Positions 49,904 to 59,012 are shown, counted from the stretch's first letter. The stretch: 64,000 bases of DNA from Phytobacter massiliensis JC163 (GCF_000321045.1 NZ_HE578945.1:995891-1059890), one strand, 5' to 3'. Numbers and translations are program-made. Notes: a model not told the origin generated them from the sequence alone.

Positions 49904-51085
49904 ATGCTTAAAAACATTAGCGTCAGAACGTTTATTATTTTATTTATGCTGGTTTCTTTTTTGCTGATGGATGTGGTAGTTATTATCATCGCGAAAAATA
50001 GCGCTCTGCTCGCCGCAATAAGTCTGGTGTGGCTGGTGACGCTGGGGTTGCTGTGGTTATATATGACACACTATTTAGTGACCCCAATTAATACCGTTAA
50101 AAGAAGCATCGAAGAAGTTACCGACGGCAATGTCTCTGTCACTATTCCTGATTTTGGTAACAACTGTGCGGGCCGCCTGATACCCGGAATCAACAACTTG
50201 TCCCGGAGTATCGCCACGCTGGTAGGGGAGATTCGCGCCTCTTCACAGAGCGCGATGGAGCTCTCGGATGAACTGGCTTCCCGCAGCGCGGAACTCTCTG
50301 TTAAAAGCGAAGAGCAGTCCGCTGCGCTGGTGCAGACCGCGGCCAGCATGGAAGAGATGGCCAGCAGCACAAAAAATAATGCGGAAAATACCCGTCTCGC
50401 CAGCACCCGCGCCAGCGATGCGAGCAGCAACGCCCTGAAAGGCGGCGATCTGATGGGCCGGGTAGCGAAAAACATGCAGTCCATTACCGACTGCGCGAAC
50501 CAGATGACAGAGATCATCAGTCTGATTGATGGCATTGCTTTTCAGACCAATATCCTGGCGCTGAACGCGGCGGTGGAGGCGGCGCGGGCAGGGGATCATG
50601 GTAAAGGTTTCTCTGTGGTTGCAGGCGAAGTGAGAAGCCTGGCGCACCGCAGCGCGGAAGCGGCTAAAAATATTAAAAGCCTGATTGCGGTCACTACCGA
50701 CAACGTGACGCAGGGGGCAACGGTGGTTGCCGAAGCGGAGAAAAATATGCATGAAATCGTCTCCGGGGCCAGCGTAGTCAGTAAGCTGATGGATGAGATT
50801 GCCGTCTCAACGCTGCAGCAGGAAAAGGGCATTGCCCAGATCACGCTGGCGCTCTCCGAGCTGGAAAAAGTAACCCAGAGTAATGTGTCGATGGTAGATG
50901 AGCTGGCAGGATCGTCAGATGTTTTAAAAACCCAGGTAACGGAGCTGCAACAACGCACCGCCAAATACCGGCTGGCGCACCCGCAGCCCGCCGCAGAAAT
51001 AAAGCCCGCTCAGTCAGCTCCGGCGCGGCGTCGCAGTGCAAAACCGCTTGTCCGTCCTCAGGAGACGCACTGGCAGTCCTTCTGA
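49904..51085 (+). CDS. Methyl-accepting chemotaxis protein without periplasmic sensor domain
   Basis: 393-residue chemoreceptor, against about 550 for Tsr or Tar. Two membrane segments (about 8-29 and 33-53) are joined by only a few residues, so there is no periplasmic ligand-binding domain. A HAMP-like region (about 54-105) and a complete cytoplasmic signalling domain follow, with the tip sequence IAFQTNILALNAAVEAARAG and GFSVVAGEVRSLAHRSAEAAK. The C terminus is HWQSF, fitting the xWxxF pentapeptide that tethers CheR and CheB (NWETF in Tsr). It may sense membrane state, temperature or pH, or act through partner receptors; the sequence does not say. A strong terminator follows. It is not at this place in E. 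coli K-12. Confidence 0.9.
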   Translation: MLKNISVRTFIILFMLVSFLLMDVVVIIIAKNSALLAAISLVWLVTLGLLWLYMTHYLVTPINTVKRSIEEVTDGNVSVTIPDFGNNCAGRLIPGINNLSRSIATLVGEIRASSQSAMELSDELASRSAELSVKSEEQSAALVQTAASMEEMASSTKNNAENTRLASTRASDASSNALKGGDLMGRVAKNMQSITDCANQMTEIISLIDGIAFQTNILALNAAVEAARAGDHGKGFSVVAGEVRSLAHRSAEAAKNIKSLIAVTTDNVTQGATVVAEAEKNMHEIVSGASVVSKLMDEIAVSTLQQEKGIAQITLALSELEKVTQSNVSMVDELAGSSDVLKTQVTELQQRTAKYRLAHPQPAAEIKPAQSAPARRRSAKPLVRPQETHWQSF

Positions 51086-51091
51086 TCCCCT

Positions 51092-51121
51092 GCGGCGCCT
51101 GGCTCATGGCGCCGCCTTTTT
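51092..51121 (+). terminator. Terminator after the chemoreceptor gene
   Basis: GCGGCGCC/GGCGCCGC stem with an 8-base loop followed by CTTTTTC. Confidence 0.88.
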
Positions 51122-51211
51122 CATTATTTTCTGCAAATTCAGCACCATGATTGCACTACCGGCACAGATGGCTAGACTGACAACAGCAAACAGGTTGAAA
51201 GTGGAGGCGCT

Positions 51212-52195
51212 GTGGAAGCGATCAGAGGACGTGATGTCGATATCCCGGATGCGGTTTTCGCATGGCGATTCGATGGGAAGGGGGGCGTTAAGCCGCTCAA
51301 AGAGGACGATATCATTGATGCGCAGCATCCCTGCTGGCTGCACCTGAACTATACCAGCCCGGAAAGCGCCCAGTGGCTGGCAACGACCCCCCTGTTACCG
51401 AACCCGGTACGTAACGCGCTGGCAGGTGAAAGCCTGCGCCCACGGGTAAGCCGTCTGGGCGAGGGGACGCTGATCACGCTGCGCTGCATTAACGGCAGCA
51501 CGGATGAGCGCCCCGATCAACTGGTGGCGGTGCGGGTGTATATGGACGAACGGATGATTATCTCCACGCGCCAGCGTAAGGTGCTGGCGCTGGATGATGT
51601 CGTCAGCGATTTACAGGAAGAGACGGGGCCGACTGACAGCGGCGGATGGCTGGTTGATGTCTGCGACGCCCTGACCGACCATGCCAGCGAGTTCATTGAA
51701 GAGCTGCACGACAAAATCATCGACCTTGAAGACAATCTGCTGGATCAGGAGATCCCGCCTCGTGGCTTCCTGGCGCTGCTTCGCAAACAGCTCATCGTTA
51801 TGCGACGCTATATGGCCCCGCAGCGGGATGTGTTCGCCCGCCTTGCCAGCGAACGTCTGCCGTGGATGAACGACGATCAGCGCCGCCGCATGCAGGACAT
51901 CGCCGACAGGCTCGGTCGCGGACTGGATGAAATCGATGCCTGTATCGCGCGAACGGCGGTGATGACCGACGAAATTACCCAGGTGATGCAGGAGTCGCTC
52001 TCCCGGCGGACCTATACCATGTCGCTGATGGCGATGGTTTTCCTGCCCAGCACCTTTTTAACCGGGCTGTTTGGCGTTAACCTGGGCGGCATACCGGGCG
52101 GGGCATGGCGATTCGGTTTTTCGCTGTTCTGCATTATGTTGGTCTTCCTGATAGGTGGTGTTACCTGGTGGTTGCATCGCAGTAAATGGCTGTAA
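51212..52195 (+). CDS. zntB: Zinc transporter ZntB
   Basis: 327-residue CorA-family metal transporter, E. coli length. A large cytoplasmic N-terminal funnel domain precedes two C-terminal membrane helices; the GVN motif of CorA proteins is present in [11 protein letters not shown]. ZntB moves Zn2+ with a proton gradient. It starts with GTG (51212) with GGAGG four bases upstream, giving [16 protein letters not shown] as in E. coli. Confidence 0.95.
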   Translation: MEAIRGRDVDIPDAVFAWRFDGKGGVKPLKEDDIIDAQHPCWLHLNYTSPESAQWLATTPLLPNPVRNALAGESLRPRVSRLGEGTLITLRCINGSTDERPDQLVAVRVYMDERMIISTRQRKVLALDDVVSDLQEETGPTDSGGWLVDVCDALTDHASEFIEELHDKIIDLEDNLLDQEIPPRGFLALLRKQLIVMRRYMAPQRDVFARLASERLPWMNDDQRRRMQDIADRLGRGLDEIDACIARTAVMTDEITQVMQESLSRRTYTMSLMAMVFLPSTFLTGLFGVNLGGIPGGAWRFGFSLFCIMLVFLIGGVTWWLHRSKWL

Positions 52196-52241
52196 AATTT
52201 CGCTTTTTTAACATAAATTGAACATAAAAACGCGTTTTACT

Positions 52242-52255
52242 TTGAGCCATATCAA
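52242..52255. promoter_or_regulatory. FNR box of fnrS
   Basis: TTGAGCCATATCAA fits the FNR consensus TTGATN4ATCAA with one mismatch, centred about 42 bases before the fnrS 5' end, the position for class II activation under anaerobiosis. Confidence 0.85.
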
Positions 52256-52290
52256 TAAACTACCGTCTCTTCAGGTGCAATATTGATCTC

Positions 52291-52411
52291 GCAGGTGAAT
52301 GCAACGTCAAGCGATGGGCGTTGCGCTCCATATTGTCTTACTTCCTTTTTTGAATTACTGCATAGCACAATTGATTCGTACGACGCCGACTTTAAAAGTC
52401 GGCTTTTTTTT
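52291..52411 (+). ncRNA. fnrS: FnrS small RNA
   Basis: Hfq-dependent anaerobically induced small RNA. The sequence from GCAGGTGAATGCAACGTCAA through GCGATGGGCGTTGCGCTCC to the GCCGAC/GTCGGC terminator with eight T residues is nearly the same as E. coli FnrS; the only clear difference I noticed is in the terminator loop. About 121 nucleotides. In E. coli it represses aerobic-metabolism genes such as sodB, maeA, gpmA and folE. An FNR box sits just upstream. The position after zntB is conserved, but dbpA, which follows it in E. coli, is not here. Confidence 0.95.
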
Positions 52412-52464
52412 GCCTCCTGCCCACAGGGGTCTACCCTTAAAGAAGGGTAATTCAAAGGAGGCAA
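52410..52464 (+). promoter_or_regulatory. Putative Shine-Dalgarno-sequestering fold before the proline-rich gene
   Basis: TTGCCTCC at 52410-52417 is perfectly complementary to GGAGGCAA at 52457-52464, the ribosome binding site of the small gene at 52467. Between them lies a second 7-base hairpin TACCCTT-AAAG-AAGGGTA (52432-52449). RNA that reads through the fnrS terminator would contain both arms. Confidence 0.5.
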
Positions 52465-52466
52465 CT

Positions 52467-52616
52467 ATGTACAGACATTCGCCGTTACAGATGAGCGACC
52501 CGGTGCCGACCGATCCCGTACCGATTCCGGACCCGATACCGACCCCCCAGCCGATTCCCGACCCGCCGCTGGACCCCGATCCGCGGCCCATTGTCGACCC
52601 ACCGCCGCATATGTAA
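52467..52616 (+). CDS. Proline-rich 49-residue protein, function unknown
   Basis: A small acidic protein with 19 Pro and 7 Asp in 49 residues, arranged as a repeating (D/I/T)P(V/I/L)P pattern from residue 11 and ending DPPPHM. AAAGGAGG precedes the ATG and a strong terminator follows two bases after the stop, so it looks like a real expressed gene. No signal peptide or membrane span. The terminal PPP should make ribosomes pause and need EF-P. I do not recognise a named family. It occupies the place that dbpA has in E. coli. Confidence 0.68.
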   Translation: MYRHSPLQMSDPVPTDPVPIPDPIPTPQPIPDPPLDPDPRPIVDPPPHM

Positions 52617-52617
52617 C

Positions 52618-52645
52618 AAAAAGCCCTCCGTGATGAGGGCTTTTT
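52618..52645. terminator. Bidirectional terminator between the proline-rich gene and ttcA
   Basis: AAAAAGCCCTC-CGTGAT-GAGGGCTTTTT, a perfect inverted repeat usable in both directions. Confidence 0.92.
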
Positions 52646-52670
52646 AACGTTAAGCGGGTAAGCGGCGCGC

Positions 52671-53606
52671 TTATTTTATTTCCAGCACGTCCAGGCGAGT
52701 AGCGCTGAAATCGCCGTCTTCCTCATCCGGTTGCCAGCCAGCGGGCTGCAGCGGAATCTCTTCGCGATCGAATGCCAGATCGCCGCCGTCCACCACCTCG
52801 GCGCCATGTTTGATGCCTTTGAAATCAAACAGTGATGTATCGCTGAGGTGCGAAGGCACTACGTTTTGCATCGCGCTGAACATGGTTTCAATGCGTCCCG
52901 GATAACGCTTATCCCAATCGCGCAGCATATCCGCAATAACCTGGCGCTGCAGGTTAGGCTGTGAACCGCACAGGTTGCAGGGAATGATCGGGAACCCTTT
53001 CGCCTCGGCAAAACGCTCGATGTCTTTTTCGCGGCAGTAGGCCAGCGGGCGAATGACGATATGTTTCCCGTCGTCGCTCATCAGCTTCGGCGGCATACCT
53101 TTCATTTTTCCGCCGTAGAACATGTTCAGGAACAGGGTTTGCAAAATATCGTCGCGGTGATGGCCCAGCGCGATTTTTGTTGCCCCCAGCTCTGTCGCCG
53201 TGCGGTAAAGAATGCCGCGGCGCAGGCGAGAGCAGAGAGAGCAGGTGGTCTTGCCTTCCGGGATCTTCTCTTTAACGATGCCGTAGGTATTCTCTTCCAC
53301 AATCTTGTACTCAACCCCAAGCTGTTCCAGATAAGCAGGTAGAATATGCTCCGGGAAGCCTGGCTGTTTCTGGTCAAGGTTAACCGCGACGAGGCTAAAA
53401 TTAACCGGCGCGCTTTGTTGCAGATTGCGCAAGATTTCCAGCATGGTGTAGCTGTCTTTGCCGCCGGAAAGGCAAACCATAATGCGATCGCCCTCTTCAA
53501 TCATGTTGAAGTCGGCAATCGCTTCGCCGACGTTACGACGCAGGCGTTTCTGTAATTTGTTGAGGTTGTACTGTTCTTTCTTCGTAACTTGTTGATCTTG
53601 CGACAT
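52671..53606 (-). CDS. ttcA: tRNA 2-thiocytidine(32) synthetase TtcA
   Basis: 311-residue enzyme, E. coli length, that thiolates cytidine 32 of certain tRNAs with an iron-sulfur cluster. The PP-loop ATP motif [10 protein letters not shown] and the two Cys pairs ([12 protein letters not shown] and IPCNLCGSQ) are visible. Near-identical to the E. coli protein. Confidence 0.96.
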   Translation of the reverse strand: MSQDQQVTKKEQYNLNKLQKRLRRNVGEAIADFNMIEEGDRIMVCLSGGKDSYTMLEILRNLQQSAPVNFSLVAVNLDQKQPGFPEHILPAYLEQLGVEYKIVEENTYGIVKEKIPEGKTTCSLCSRLRRGILYRTATELGATKIALGHHRDDILQTLFLNMFYGGKMKGMPPKLMSDDGKHIVIRPLAYCREKDIERFAEAKGFPIIPCNLCGSQPNLQRQVIADMLRDWDKRYPGRIETMFSAMQNVVPSHLSDTSLFDFKGIKHGAEVVDGGDLAFDREEIPLQPAGWQPDEEDGDFSATRLDVLEIK

Positions 53607-53754
53607 GGAAAAGGGCTCAATTCAGGAGTTCAGCGTCAGCCGGACAATAATCCGCCAACAGAGTGAAACGCAAAGCGTGATTGTAGCAAAACATTCTGTG
53701 CCGTAGAAATCAGGCGTATAGTTCCTGCGTCAATAATAATGAGGCGTAATAGAA

Positions 53755-54198
53755 ATGAGTGAAGTGATTGTACGCGACGCGGTTGCCGAGGATTACGCGC
53801 AGTGGCGGATATTGTGGGAGGGCTATAACAGTTTTTATGCCGCGACCCTGGAAGACGCTATCACACAGCATACGTGGGACAGGGCGCTAAACCCTGCTTC
53901 ACCCGTACTGTGTCGCATTGCGCAGTATGAAGGTAAAGTGGTGGGCTTTGCGCTGTGCGTTCTGCATGAGGGAACCTATCACATGTCGCCGGTCTGTTAT
54001 CTGGAAGATTTTTTTGTCGATGCGAATTTGCGTGGCAGAGGCATTGGTCATGCGGTGCTGACCGCGCTGCGTAAAGAGGCGCAAGAAAAGGGGTGGGCGA
54101 AAGTCTACTGGTTTACGCGCGAAACGAACCCGGCGCGTAAACTCTACGATAAAGAAGCGGCGACTGACGATTTTGTGCGTTACACCATGAAGATGTGA
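53755..54198 (+). CDS. GNAT-family N-acetyltransferase
   Basis: 147-residue acetyltransferase of the GNAT fold. Motif A for acetyl-CoA binding is EDFFVDANLRGRGIGHAVL (R-G-R-G-I-G), followed by KVYWFTRETNPARKLYDKEA, typical of diamine or aminoglycoside-like small-molecule acetyltransferases. The substrate cannot be told from sequence. It stands alone between ttcA and ydbK; the ATG at 53755 is used. Confidence 0.85.
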   Translation: MSEVIVRDAVAEDYAQWRILWEGYNSFYAATLEDAITQHTWDRALNPASPVLCRIAQYEGKVVGFALCVLHEGTYHMSPVCYLEDFFVDANLRGRGIGHAVLTALRKEAQEKGWAKVYWFTRETNPARKLYDKEAATDDFVRYTMKM

Positions 54199-54202
54199 CG
54201 CT

Positions 54203-54310
54203 TTACGGTCTGCGGTTGGTGAGCACCAGACTGAATTTTTTCCACTGGCTGTCGCGCTGACGTTGCAGGCTCCAGTGAATTTGCAGGGTACGGCGGGTTC
54301 TCTGTTTCAT
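54203..54310 (-). CDS. Possible small basic protein, 35 residues
   Basis: A short open frame on the minus strand, convergent with the acetyltransferase gene, encoding MKQRTRRTLQIHWSLQRQRD and then SQWKKFSLVLTNRRP. It is strongly basic, with nine Arg/Lys in the first 25 residues. The ribosome binding site is weak (AGAAG). It could be chance; listed because the reading is clean and the composition protein-like. Confidence 0.35.
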   Translation of the reverse strand: MKQRTRRTLQIHWSLQRQRDSQWKKFSLVLTNRRP

Positions 54311-54391
54311 TGCTTCTCGCTTTCGGGGTATCAGGCATGGATGCACTCAGCGCATTATCGGCGATAAGTTTTACACTTTTATAACAGCCAG

Positions 54392-54420
54392 AAAAAAGCC
54401 TGCATGAAATGCAGGCTTTA
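54392..54420 (-). terminator. ydbK terminator
   Basis: AAGCCTGCAT/ATGCAGGCTT stem-loop; on the minus strand it is followed by a T6 run. Confidence 0.88.
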
Positions 54421-54440
54421 CGTCGGGTCCCCTCCGGGCG

Positions 54441-57400
54441 TTAATCGGCGGAACTCTTCTCGGCTTTACCGGCCATTTGCGCCAGGAAGTCATAGCGTTT
54501 TTGCAAATCCGCCGCCGCATCTTTCCATAACTGCTCCGCCACTTCCGGCTGCTGCGCGTTAAGGCGGCGGAAGCGTTGTTCATTCAGCAACGTTTCGGCA
54601 AGCGCCTCAGAAGGCGGACGCGAATCCAGCGCCAGCGGTAATTTCCCTTCATCGGCGCGTCGCGGGTCAAAACGATACAGCGGCCAGAAGCCCGTTGCCG
54701 TAAGCTGGCGCATCTGGTCATGGCTTAGCGCCAGGTCGTAGCCATGCTCTTCACAAGGACTGTAGGCGATGATTAAGGACGGCCCCGGGTACGCCTCGGC
54801 TTCCTGGATCGCCTTCACCGTCTGGTTAAGCTGCGCGCCAAGGGAGATCTGCGCAACGTAGACATGGCCATACATCATCATGCTGACGCCGAGGTCTTTG
54901 CGCGCCTTGCGCTTACCGTGTTCGCCAAACTTAGTGACTGCGCCAAGCGGCGTCGCTTTCGATGCCTGGCCGCCGGTGTTGGAATAACACTGCGTATCCA
55001 GCACCAGAATGTTGACGTTCTCCGTCAGACTCAGGACGTGATCCAGCCCGCCAAAGCCAATATCGTAGGCCCAGCCGTCGCCGCCGATCAACCAGATTGA
55101 TTTCTCCACCAGCGCGTCGGCGTCGGTTAACAGCTCTTTTGCCGCCTCAACGTCAGCCAGCGCTTTTCGCAGTTCCGCGACCTGTTCACGGCGCACCTCC
55201 GGCGTGGCGTCGGCGTGTAACGCCTCGTTCAACGCGCTCGGAATGTGGTCGGCGAACTGTGCGAGCAGGCGCATAACGCGCTGGCGATGCTGATCCACCG
55301 TCAGACGGAAGCCCAGGCCAAACTCGGCGTTATCTTCGAACAGGGAATTTGCCCATGCCGGACCGCGACCGTTGGCATCGGTCGTGTAGGGGGTGGAGGG
55401 CAGATTGCCGCCATATATAGAGGAGCAGCCCGTGGCGTTGGCAATCAGCATGCGATCGCCATAGAGTTGGGTGAGCAGCTTGATATAGGGCGTTTCGCCG
55501 CAGCCGGAGCAGGCCCCGGAATACTCAAACAGCGGACTGATGAGCTGGGAGGTGCGGATATCGATGCGCTCCAGTTTGCTACGGTCGATCTCCGGCAGGT
55601 CGAGGAAAAAGTCATAATTCACTTTCTCTTCTTCCACATGCTCAAGGCGCGACATCATATTGATGGCCTTGATTTCCGGGTTCTGTCTGTCTTTCGCCGG
55701 GCAGACTTCTACGCACAGATTGCAGCCGGTGCAATCCTCTGGCGCCACCTGCAGAACATATTTCTGACCACGCATATCCCTCGCTTTCACATCCAGCGAG
55801 TGAAGGCTGGCGGGTGCCGACTCCATGGCCTCCGGGGGAACCACTTTAGCGCGAATCGCCGAGTGCGGGCAGGCGGCCACGCAGTGGTTACACTGAGTAC
55901 AAAGCTCTTCTTTCCAGATAGGAATCGCTTCGGCGATATTGCGTTTTTCCCAGCGCGTCGTGCCTAAAGGCCAGGTGCCGTCCGGCGGCAGGGCGGATAC
56001 GGGCAGGGCATCGCCAAGGCCTGCCAGCATTGCGGCGGTGACCGTTTTGACGAAATCGGGGGCCGCGTCGGAGACCACCGGCGGGCGGTTGGCGCTCGAC
56101 GGGTTAACCTGCTGTAGCGGCACGGCTGAGAGCGACTCGCGGGCCATCGCCAGCGCCTGCCAGTTTCGCTCCACCAGCTCCTGACCTTTACTGCTGTAGC
56201 TTTTGGCGATAGCGCCCTGCAAAGCCGTCAGCGCGCTGTCGCCCGGCAAAATAGCGGTCAGGTGGAAGAACGCCATCTGCATTACCGTGTTGATGCGTGC
56301 GCCAAGTCCGCATTCGCGGGCAATTCTGGCGGCATTGACCACATAAAAGCGGGCCTGCTTCTGGTTCAGTACCGCCTGAACTTCCTGCGGCAGACGCTCC
56401 CACACCTCATCCGGGCTGTAGGGGGTGTTAAGCAGGAATATCCCGCCAGGCTTAAGGCGTTCCGCCATCTGATATTTATCGATAAACTGCAGCTGGTGGC
56501 AGCCGACGAAATCAGCATGCGAGACCAGGTACGCAGAGTTAATCGGCCTCTCGCTGACACGTAAATGCGAGACGGTAAGCCCGCCTGCTTTTTTGGAGTC
56601 ATAGACAAAATACCCCTGGGCGAACCACGGGGTCGCATTGCCGATGATCTTGATATTGTTTTTGGTTGCCGAGACGCTGCCATCGCTGCCCAGCCCGTAG
56701 AAAAGCGCCTCCAGTTTTGCATGCGAGGGCAGGGTATTTTCCGGCAGCGGCAGCGAAAGGTGAGTAACGTCGTCGTAAATACCGACGGTGAAGCGGGGTT
56801 TCGGTTTACTTTCACGCAGCTCATTAAAGACGGCCAGCACGCACTCCGGGCCAAACTCTTTGGAGGAGAGGCCGTAGCGCCCGCCGATCACTTTCGGCAG
56901 CGTTTCACGTTCGCCCTGGTTGAAGGCTTCCGCCAGCGCGGTCATTACGTCCAGATAGAGCGGTTCCGCCTGCGCGCCCGGCTCTTTGGTGCGATCGAGA
57001 ACGGCAACGCTTTTCGCCGTTTCCGGCAGCACCGCCAGCAGATGACGGGCGCTGAAGGGCCGGAAGAGGCGCACTTTCAGCACGCCCACTTTTTCGCCGC
57101 GTGCCAGCAGGTCATCCACCACTTCTTCACAGGTGCCAATGGCCGACCCCATAATCACCACCACCCGTTCCGCCTGCGGGTGGCCATAATATTCGAACGG
57201 TTTATACTGCCGCCCCGTCGCCGCGGCAAAATCATCCATCGCCTGCTCAACGCGATCGTAAACGGCGTTATACCAGGGGTTGGTGGCCTCCCGGGACTGG
57301 AAGTACGTATCCGGGTTTGCGGAAGTGCCGCGGATCACCGGATGCTCAGGGTTAAGGGCGCGGGCACGGTGCGCGTCAATCTCCGCCTGCGGCATCAGCG

Positions 57401-57965
57401 AGCGGATAGTTTCATCGGAGATCGATGCAATCTTATTGATTTCATGGGACGTGCGGAAACCATCAAAAAAGTGGATAAAGGGCACCCGGCTTTTCAGCGT
57501 GGCGATATGGGAGATCAGCGCAAAGTCCTGCGCCTCCTGTACGCCGCCCGCGCAGAGCATGGCGCAGCCGGTTTGCCGCACGGCCATCACGTCGGAATGG
57601 TCGCCAAAAATAGAGAGCGCATGGGTTGCCACGGTACGCGCCGCCACATGCAGCACGAAAGGCGTCAGCTGCCCCGCAAGCTTATAAAGCGTGGGGATCA
57701 TCAGCAGCAGACCCTGCGAGGAGGTAAACGATGTGGAGAGCGCGCCGGTCTGCAACGCGCCGTGTACGGCGGCAATAGCCCCCGCTTCTGACTGCATCTC
57801 CACGACGCGAGGCGTGTCGCCCCACACATTGCGAAGCCCGTTTCCGGCCCAGGCATCGGCCTGTTCCGCCATCGTGGAGCTTGGCGTAATCGGGTAGATG
57901 GCGATAACTTCACTGGTGCGAAACGCGACCGAGGCGACCGCGCCATTACCGTCGATAGTAATCAT
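54441..57965 (-). CDS. ydbK: Pyruvate:ferredoxin/flavodoxin oxidoreductase YdbK
   Basis: 1174-residue enzyme, E. coli length, also named NifJ-like PFOR. It converts pyruvate and CoA to acetyl-CoA and CO2, passing electrons to flavodoxin or ferredoxin. Domain order: I (AVASVAFRTSEVIAIYPITP), a CoA-binding domain, the gamma domain, two [4Fe-4S] sites (CTQCNHCVAACPHS, CTGCNLCVEVCPAKD), and the TPP-binding part (GACSGCGETPY, IGGDGWAYDIGFGGLDH). E. coli ydbK is linked to oxidative stress resistance through SoxS. I start at ATG 57965; a 23-residue upstream extension is open but not in the family. Confidence 0.96.
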   Translation of the reverse strand: MITIDGNGAVASVAFRTSEVIAIYPITPSSTMAEQADAWAGNGLRNVWGDTPRVVEMQSEAGAIAAVHGALQTGALSTSFTSSQGLLLMIPTLYKLAGQLTPFVLHVAARTVATHALSIFGDHSDVMAVRQTGCAMLCAGGVQEAQDFALISHIATLKSRVPFIHFFDGFRTSHEINKIASISDETIRSLMPQAEIDAHRARALNPEHPVIRGTSANPDTYFQSREATNPWYNAVYDRVEQAMDDFAAATGRQYKPFEYYGHPQAERVVVIMGSAIGTCEEVVDDLLARGEKVGVLKVRLFRPFSARHLLAVLPETAKSVAVLDRTKEPGAQAEPLYLDVMTALAEAFNQGERETLPKVIGGRYGLSSKEFGPECVLAVFNELRESKPKPRFTVGIYDDVTHLSLPLPENTLPSHAKLEALFYGLGSDGSVSATKNNIKIIGNATPWFAQGYFVYDSKKAGGLTVSHLRVSERPINSAYLVSHADFVGCHQLQFIDKYQMAERLKPGGIFLLNTPYSPDEVWERLPQEVQAVLNQKQARFYVVNAARIARECGLGARINTVMQMAFFHLTAILPGDSALTALQGAIAKSYSSKGQELVERNWQALAMARESLSAVPLQQVNPSSANRPPVVSDAAPDFVKTVTAAMLAGLGDALPVSALPPDGTWPLGTTRWEKRNIAEAIPIWKEELCTQCNHCVAACPHSAIRAKVVPPEAMESAPASLHSLDVKARDMRGQKYVLQVAPEDCTGCNLCVEVCPAKDRQNPEIKAINMMSRLEHVEEEKVNYDFFLDLPEIDRSKLERIDIRTSQLISPLFEYSGACSGCGETPYIKLLTQLYGDRMLIANATGCSSIYGGNLPSTPYTTDANGRGPAWANSLFEDNAEFGLGFRLTVDQHRQRVMRLLAQFADHIPSALNEALHADATPEVRREQVAELRKALADVEAAKELLTDADALVEKSIWLIGGDGWAYDIGFGGLDHVLSLTENVNILVLDTQCYSNTGGQASKATPLGAVTKFGEHGKRKARKDLGVSMMMYGHVYVAQISLGAQLNQTVKAIQEAEAYPGPSLIIAYSPCEEHGYDLALSHDQMRQLTATGFWPLYRFDPRRADEGKLPLALDSRPPSEALAETLLNEQRFRRLNAQQPEVAEQLWKDAAADLQKRYDFLAQMAGKAEKSSAD

Positions 57966-58245
57966 AAATATGACACCCTTACATTGCGCAATAAAAGGGA
58001 CCCGTGGAACAGCAACGGATCCTGTAATTATCACTCTATTTTAGCAAAGGGGCGGCGAGGGGATTTTTGCTTTTGTGTTCTCAGAGATAACGCCAGTCAA
58101 TGAATTACGTTTTATCATCGGCAATATGGATAAAAAAAACGCATCAAAATGTTGCCATAGCGCATAAAGGTGCAATCAGGCTCTCGACGTCAGACGTTAT
58201 GCTGCCTATGATGCTTAGGTTTTGCTAACCGACAGGGGAAAAGAG

Positions 58246-58512
58246 ATGCGAGCAGCGTTTTGGGTAGGGTGCGCCGCGTTGTTGCTGACAGCATGCAGCA
58301 ACGAGCCCGTTCAACAGGCCACCGCCGCGCATGTAGCGCCGGGTTTGAAAGCGTCAATGTCCAGCAGCGGCGAAGCTAACTGCGCCATGATAGGCGGGAC
58401 ATTATCGGTGGCGCGTCAGCTTGACGGCACGGCGACAGGAATGTGCGCGTTACCCAACGGCAAACGCTGTAGCGAACAGTCGCTTGCCGCCGGGAGCTGC
58501 GGCACTTACTGA
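58246..58512 (+). CDS. ydbJ: YdbJ, DUF333 lipoprotein
   Basis: 88-residue lipoprotein like E. coli YdbJ. Signal peptide with lipobox LTAC (residues 13-16), then the DUF333 domain with its Cys pattern (ANCAMIGGTL, TGMCALPNGKRCSEQSL, GSCGTY). Function unknown. The start is ATG 58246. Its end overlaps the end of the convergent hslJ by seven bases. Confidence 0.93.
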   Translation: MRAAFWVGCAALLLTACSNEPVQQATAAHVAPGLKASMSSSGEANCAMIGGTLSVARQLDGTATGMCALPNGKRCSEQSLAAGSCGTY

Positions 58513-58934
58513 GCGCTATCCTGGCGTTTATAAATCAGGGTTTGATCGGCCGTCGTCAGCGTAAGCTGGTTATCCGTCAGGTCGACCTGTGCGCCTTCGC
58601 GCAGCATTGCGCCGATGGTGGTATCCAGCGCGTTGCGCTGCGGGTCCGCGCACGCCATGCGGGTCATTGCCAGTTCTTTCACCGTTAAAGTGCCATCCGA
58701 TAATTTACCCTTCCCGGTAAAGCGGTTGCACATGCTGCCTGATACCTGCATGTCGTCGTCAAAGCCAATCTCTGCGGGGTGGTCACCCGGCGTGACCGCC
58801 TGGCCGTTGACTGTATCCAGGATAAAATGTTGCTGAGCCAGCTGCTTCGCGCTGACCGACTCCTTGTTGACGCCGCTGCTTACGCAGCCCGCAAGCACAA
58901 TCGTTAACGCCGCCACGGCAATCGTTCTCTTCAT
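58506..58934 (-). CDS. hslJ: Heat-inducible outer-membrane lipoprotein HslJ
   Basis: 142-residue META-domain lipoprotein (140 in E. coli). Signal peptide with lipobox LAGC, then the META domain with MCNRFTGKGKLSDGTLTV and MTRMACADPQRN. In E. coli it is heat-inducible and tied to novobiocin resistance. Start ATG 58934, preceded by a GGAA-containing site. Convergent with ydbJ. Confidence 0.93.
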   Translation of the reverse strand: MKRTIAVAALTIVLAGCVSSGVNKESVSAKQLAQQHFILDTVNGQAVTPGDHPAEIGFDDDMQVSGSMCNRFTGKGKLSDGTLTVKELAMTRMACADPQRNALDTTIGAMLREGAQVDLTDNQLTLTTADQTLIYKRQDSAQ

Positions 58935-59012
58935 TGGTTCCTCGGGAATGATGATGACTCTGCAAAATTGTACCAGGCCGCAGCCGCCTGTCATCGGGGA
59001 TAATCTGAAACG

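Noticed and set aside
56565-57791. 408-codon open frame on the plus strand
   Set aside because: Antisense shadow of ydbK, which is a strongly conserved 1174-residue enzyme.
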